Below are positions 63,427 to 64,000 of a stretch of 64,000 nt of DNA, one piece after another; the first letter of the stretch is position 1; each line of letters opens with the position of its first letter. The notes beneath the pieces are model-generated. The model worked only from the letters and a program-made list of their open reading frames with translations, made no database searches and was not told the origin of the DNA. The stretch is from Gautieria morchelliformis. Taxonomy: Eukaryota > Basidiomycota > Agaricomycetes > Gomphales > Gomphaceae. The translations under genes and the position numbers were made by a program. The stretch is from NCBI GenBank assembly GCA_015179125.1, contig WHVA01000198.1:123861-187860 (forward strand). Reading direction: 5' to 3'.

Positions 63427-63956
63427 GGCGGATGCTCACAACTTTTTATTACCTGTAGCTTCACCCATTTTATTCTCAGATTATAGAAAAGAAGAGGACG
63501 AAAGTATATGCTAATCTTATTGTTGGGCTATAAATAAATTTTCTTTTGTCCCGACCCAAGCAGCGCCTCCACCGACGAGAACACCTCTTTTGATTTTTGC
63601 GCCTCTTCTTATCTTTTCTACCCACTTTTAATATACACTATATCATTATAACTATTCATATATATTACAAATATCTACACAACTACTATTAATCCATATG
63701 GGTGTCTAATACTCTCTCATTATAATTAGTCATACTAATACTCCTACTCATATCTGTTACAAGTATCTCTCCAAGTATCTGTTACTCTATCTTGTAGTCT
63801 GATACTCTCTCATATGTACATATATCTTCGAGATGTTTAAATATATACAGAATCATCTAATAACATCTATTATTCTCCTTATAAACACTACTATATATTC
63901 CTATATGTTGTTATTAATACTCATATATGCTGTATTACATAACCATTATGAGTATC
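63427..63956. mobile_element. AT-rich insertion in LTR A4
   Basis: Other LTR-A copies read TTTTGCACAAGATGGA across this point. Here 530 bp of AT-rich DNA with many ATACTC/TATATTAC motifs separates CACAAG from CAAGATGG. A short CAAG repeat at the edges may be a target duplication. There is no coding capacity and no TIR that I could pair; class unknown. Confidence 0.55.
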
Positions 63957-64000
63957 CTCCAAGATGGATGTATGATAATTAAACTGGGGAATATACATGC

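Larger units (their letters stand above)
48776..64000 (+). repeat. LTR A4, interrupted by nested insertions and cut by the window end
   Basis: Starts TGTCAAGATTGG 24 bp after A3. It can be followed as 48776-49106, then 55341-55367, 63360-63426 and 63957-64000 after the intervening insertions are removed; the order matches A2 and A3 (CTCACCAGTG...CTTCCTCTGG...TCACAGCGAGGTCA...ATGTATGATAATT). Its 3' end lies beyond the window. Confidence 0.85.

Overview
The window looks like repeat-rich, gene-poor chromosomal DNA of a filamentous basidiomycete (Agaricomycetes, probably a white-rot species). Three things point there: a broken class II (lignin/manganese-type) peroxidase, many short GT-AG introns of about 45-65 bp inside gene remnants, and transposon families typical of mushroom-forming fungi (chromodomain Ty3/gypsy, Ty1/copia, LINE, hAT, Tc1/mariner-type MITEs). 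I found no clearly intact host gene. Almost everything is a mobile element or a decayed piece of a host gene.

Layout. 0.3-4.7 kb: gene fragments, including a mosaic of lysyl-tRNA synthetase, Slh1/ASCC3-like helicase, amine oxidase and LOG-like pieces, a hAT transposase fragment and a Tup1-like fragment. 6.0-9.0 kb: a degenerate P-loop NTPase of a family expanded in Agaricomycetes. 9.7-10.5 kb: first of three DNA polymerase delta small-subunit (POLD2) pseudogene copies. 12.2-13.4 kb: a kinesin-6-like pseudogene interrupted by a complete but frameshifted copia element (13379-18104). 20.1-22.8 kb: a TA-flanked MITE and an inverted second copy of the mosaic. 23.1-25.1 kb: second NTPase copy, split by a 1.2 kb insertion carrying the peroxidase pseudogene. 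26.7-39.9 kb: two more POLD2 copies inside 2.4-2.8 kb direct duplications, with foldback elements, gypsy gag remnants, solo LTRs, an XPF/ERCC4 nuclease fragment and a reductase pseudogene between them. 39.9-42.2 kb: a 28/30-bp minisatellite and a tandem 227-bp repeat. 42.8-45.1 kb: a LINE with its catalytic core deleted. 45.3-48.8 kb: a gypsy gag cut by two LTRs 24 bp apart.

48.8 kb to the end is a nest of insertions that can be ordered. A 1-kb-class LTR (start 48776) was hit by Gypsy-1 (49107-55335, identical 480-bp LTRs, open gag and pol, TSD AACTC) and by a tRNA-type SINE. The SINE was then split by Gypsy-2 (55439-62976, TSD AGCCT). A further AT-rich insertion follows. Target-site duplications recovered by eye support most steps.

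Most notable: (1) both gypsy elements carry a primer-binding site complementary to their own LTR about 33 nt after the TATA box, the arrangement expected for Tf1/sushi-type self-priming; (2) Gypsy-2 carries a two-exon antisense gene whose product has a Zn2Cys6-like cysteine pattern; (3) a gene-fragment mosaic exists in two inverted copies, which suggests a mobile element that captures host exons. Host gene names come from recognising family sequence by eye; no database search was run.
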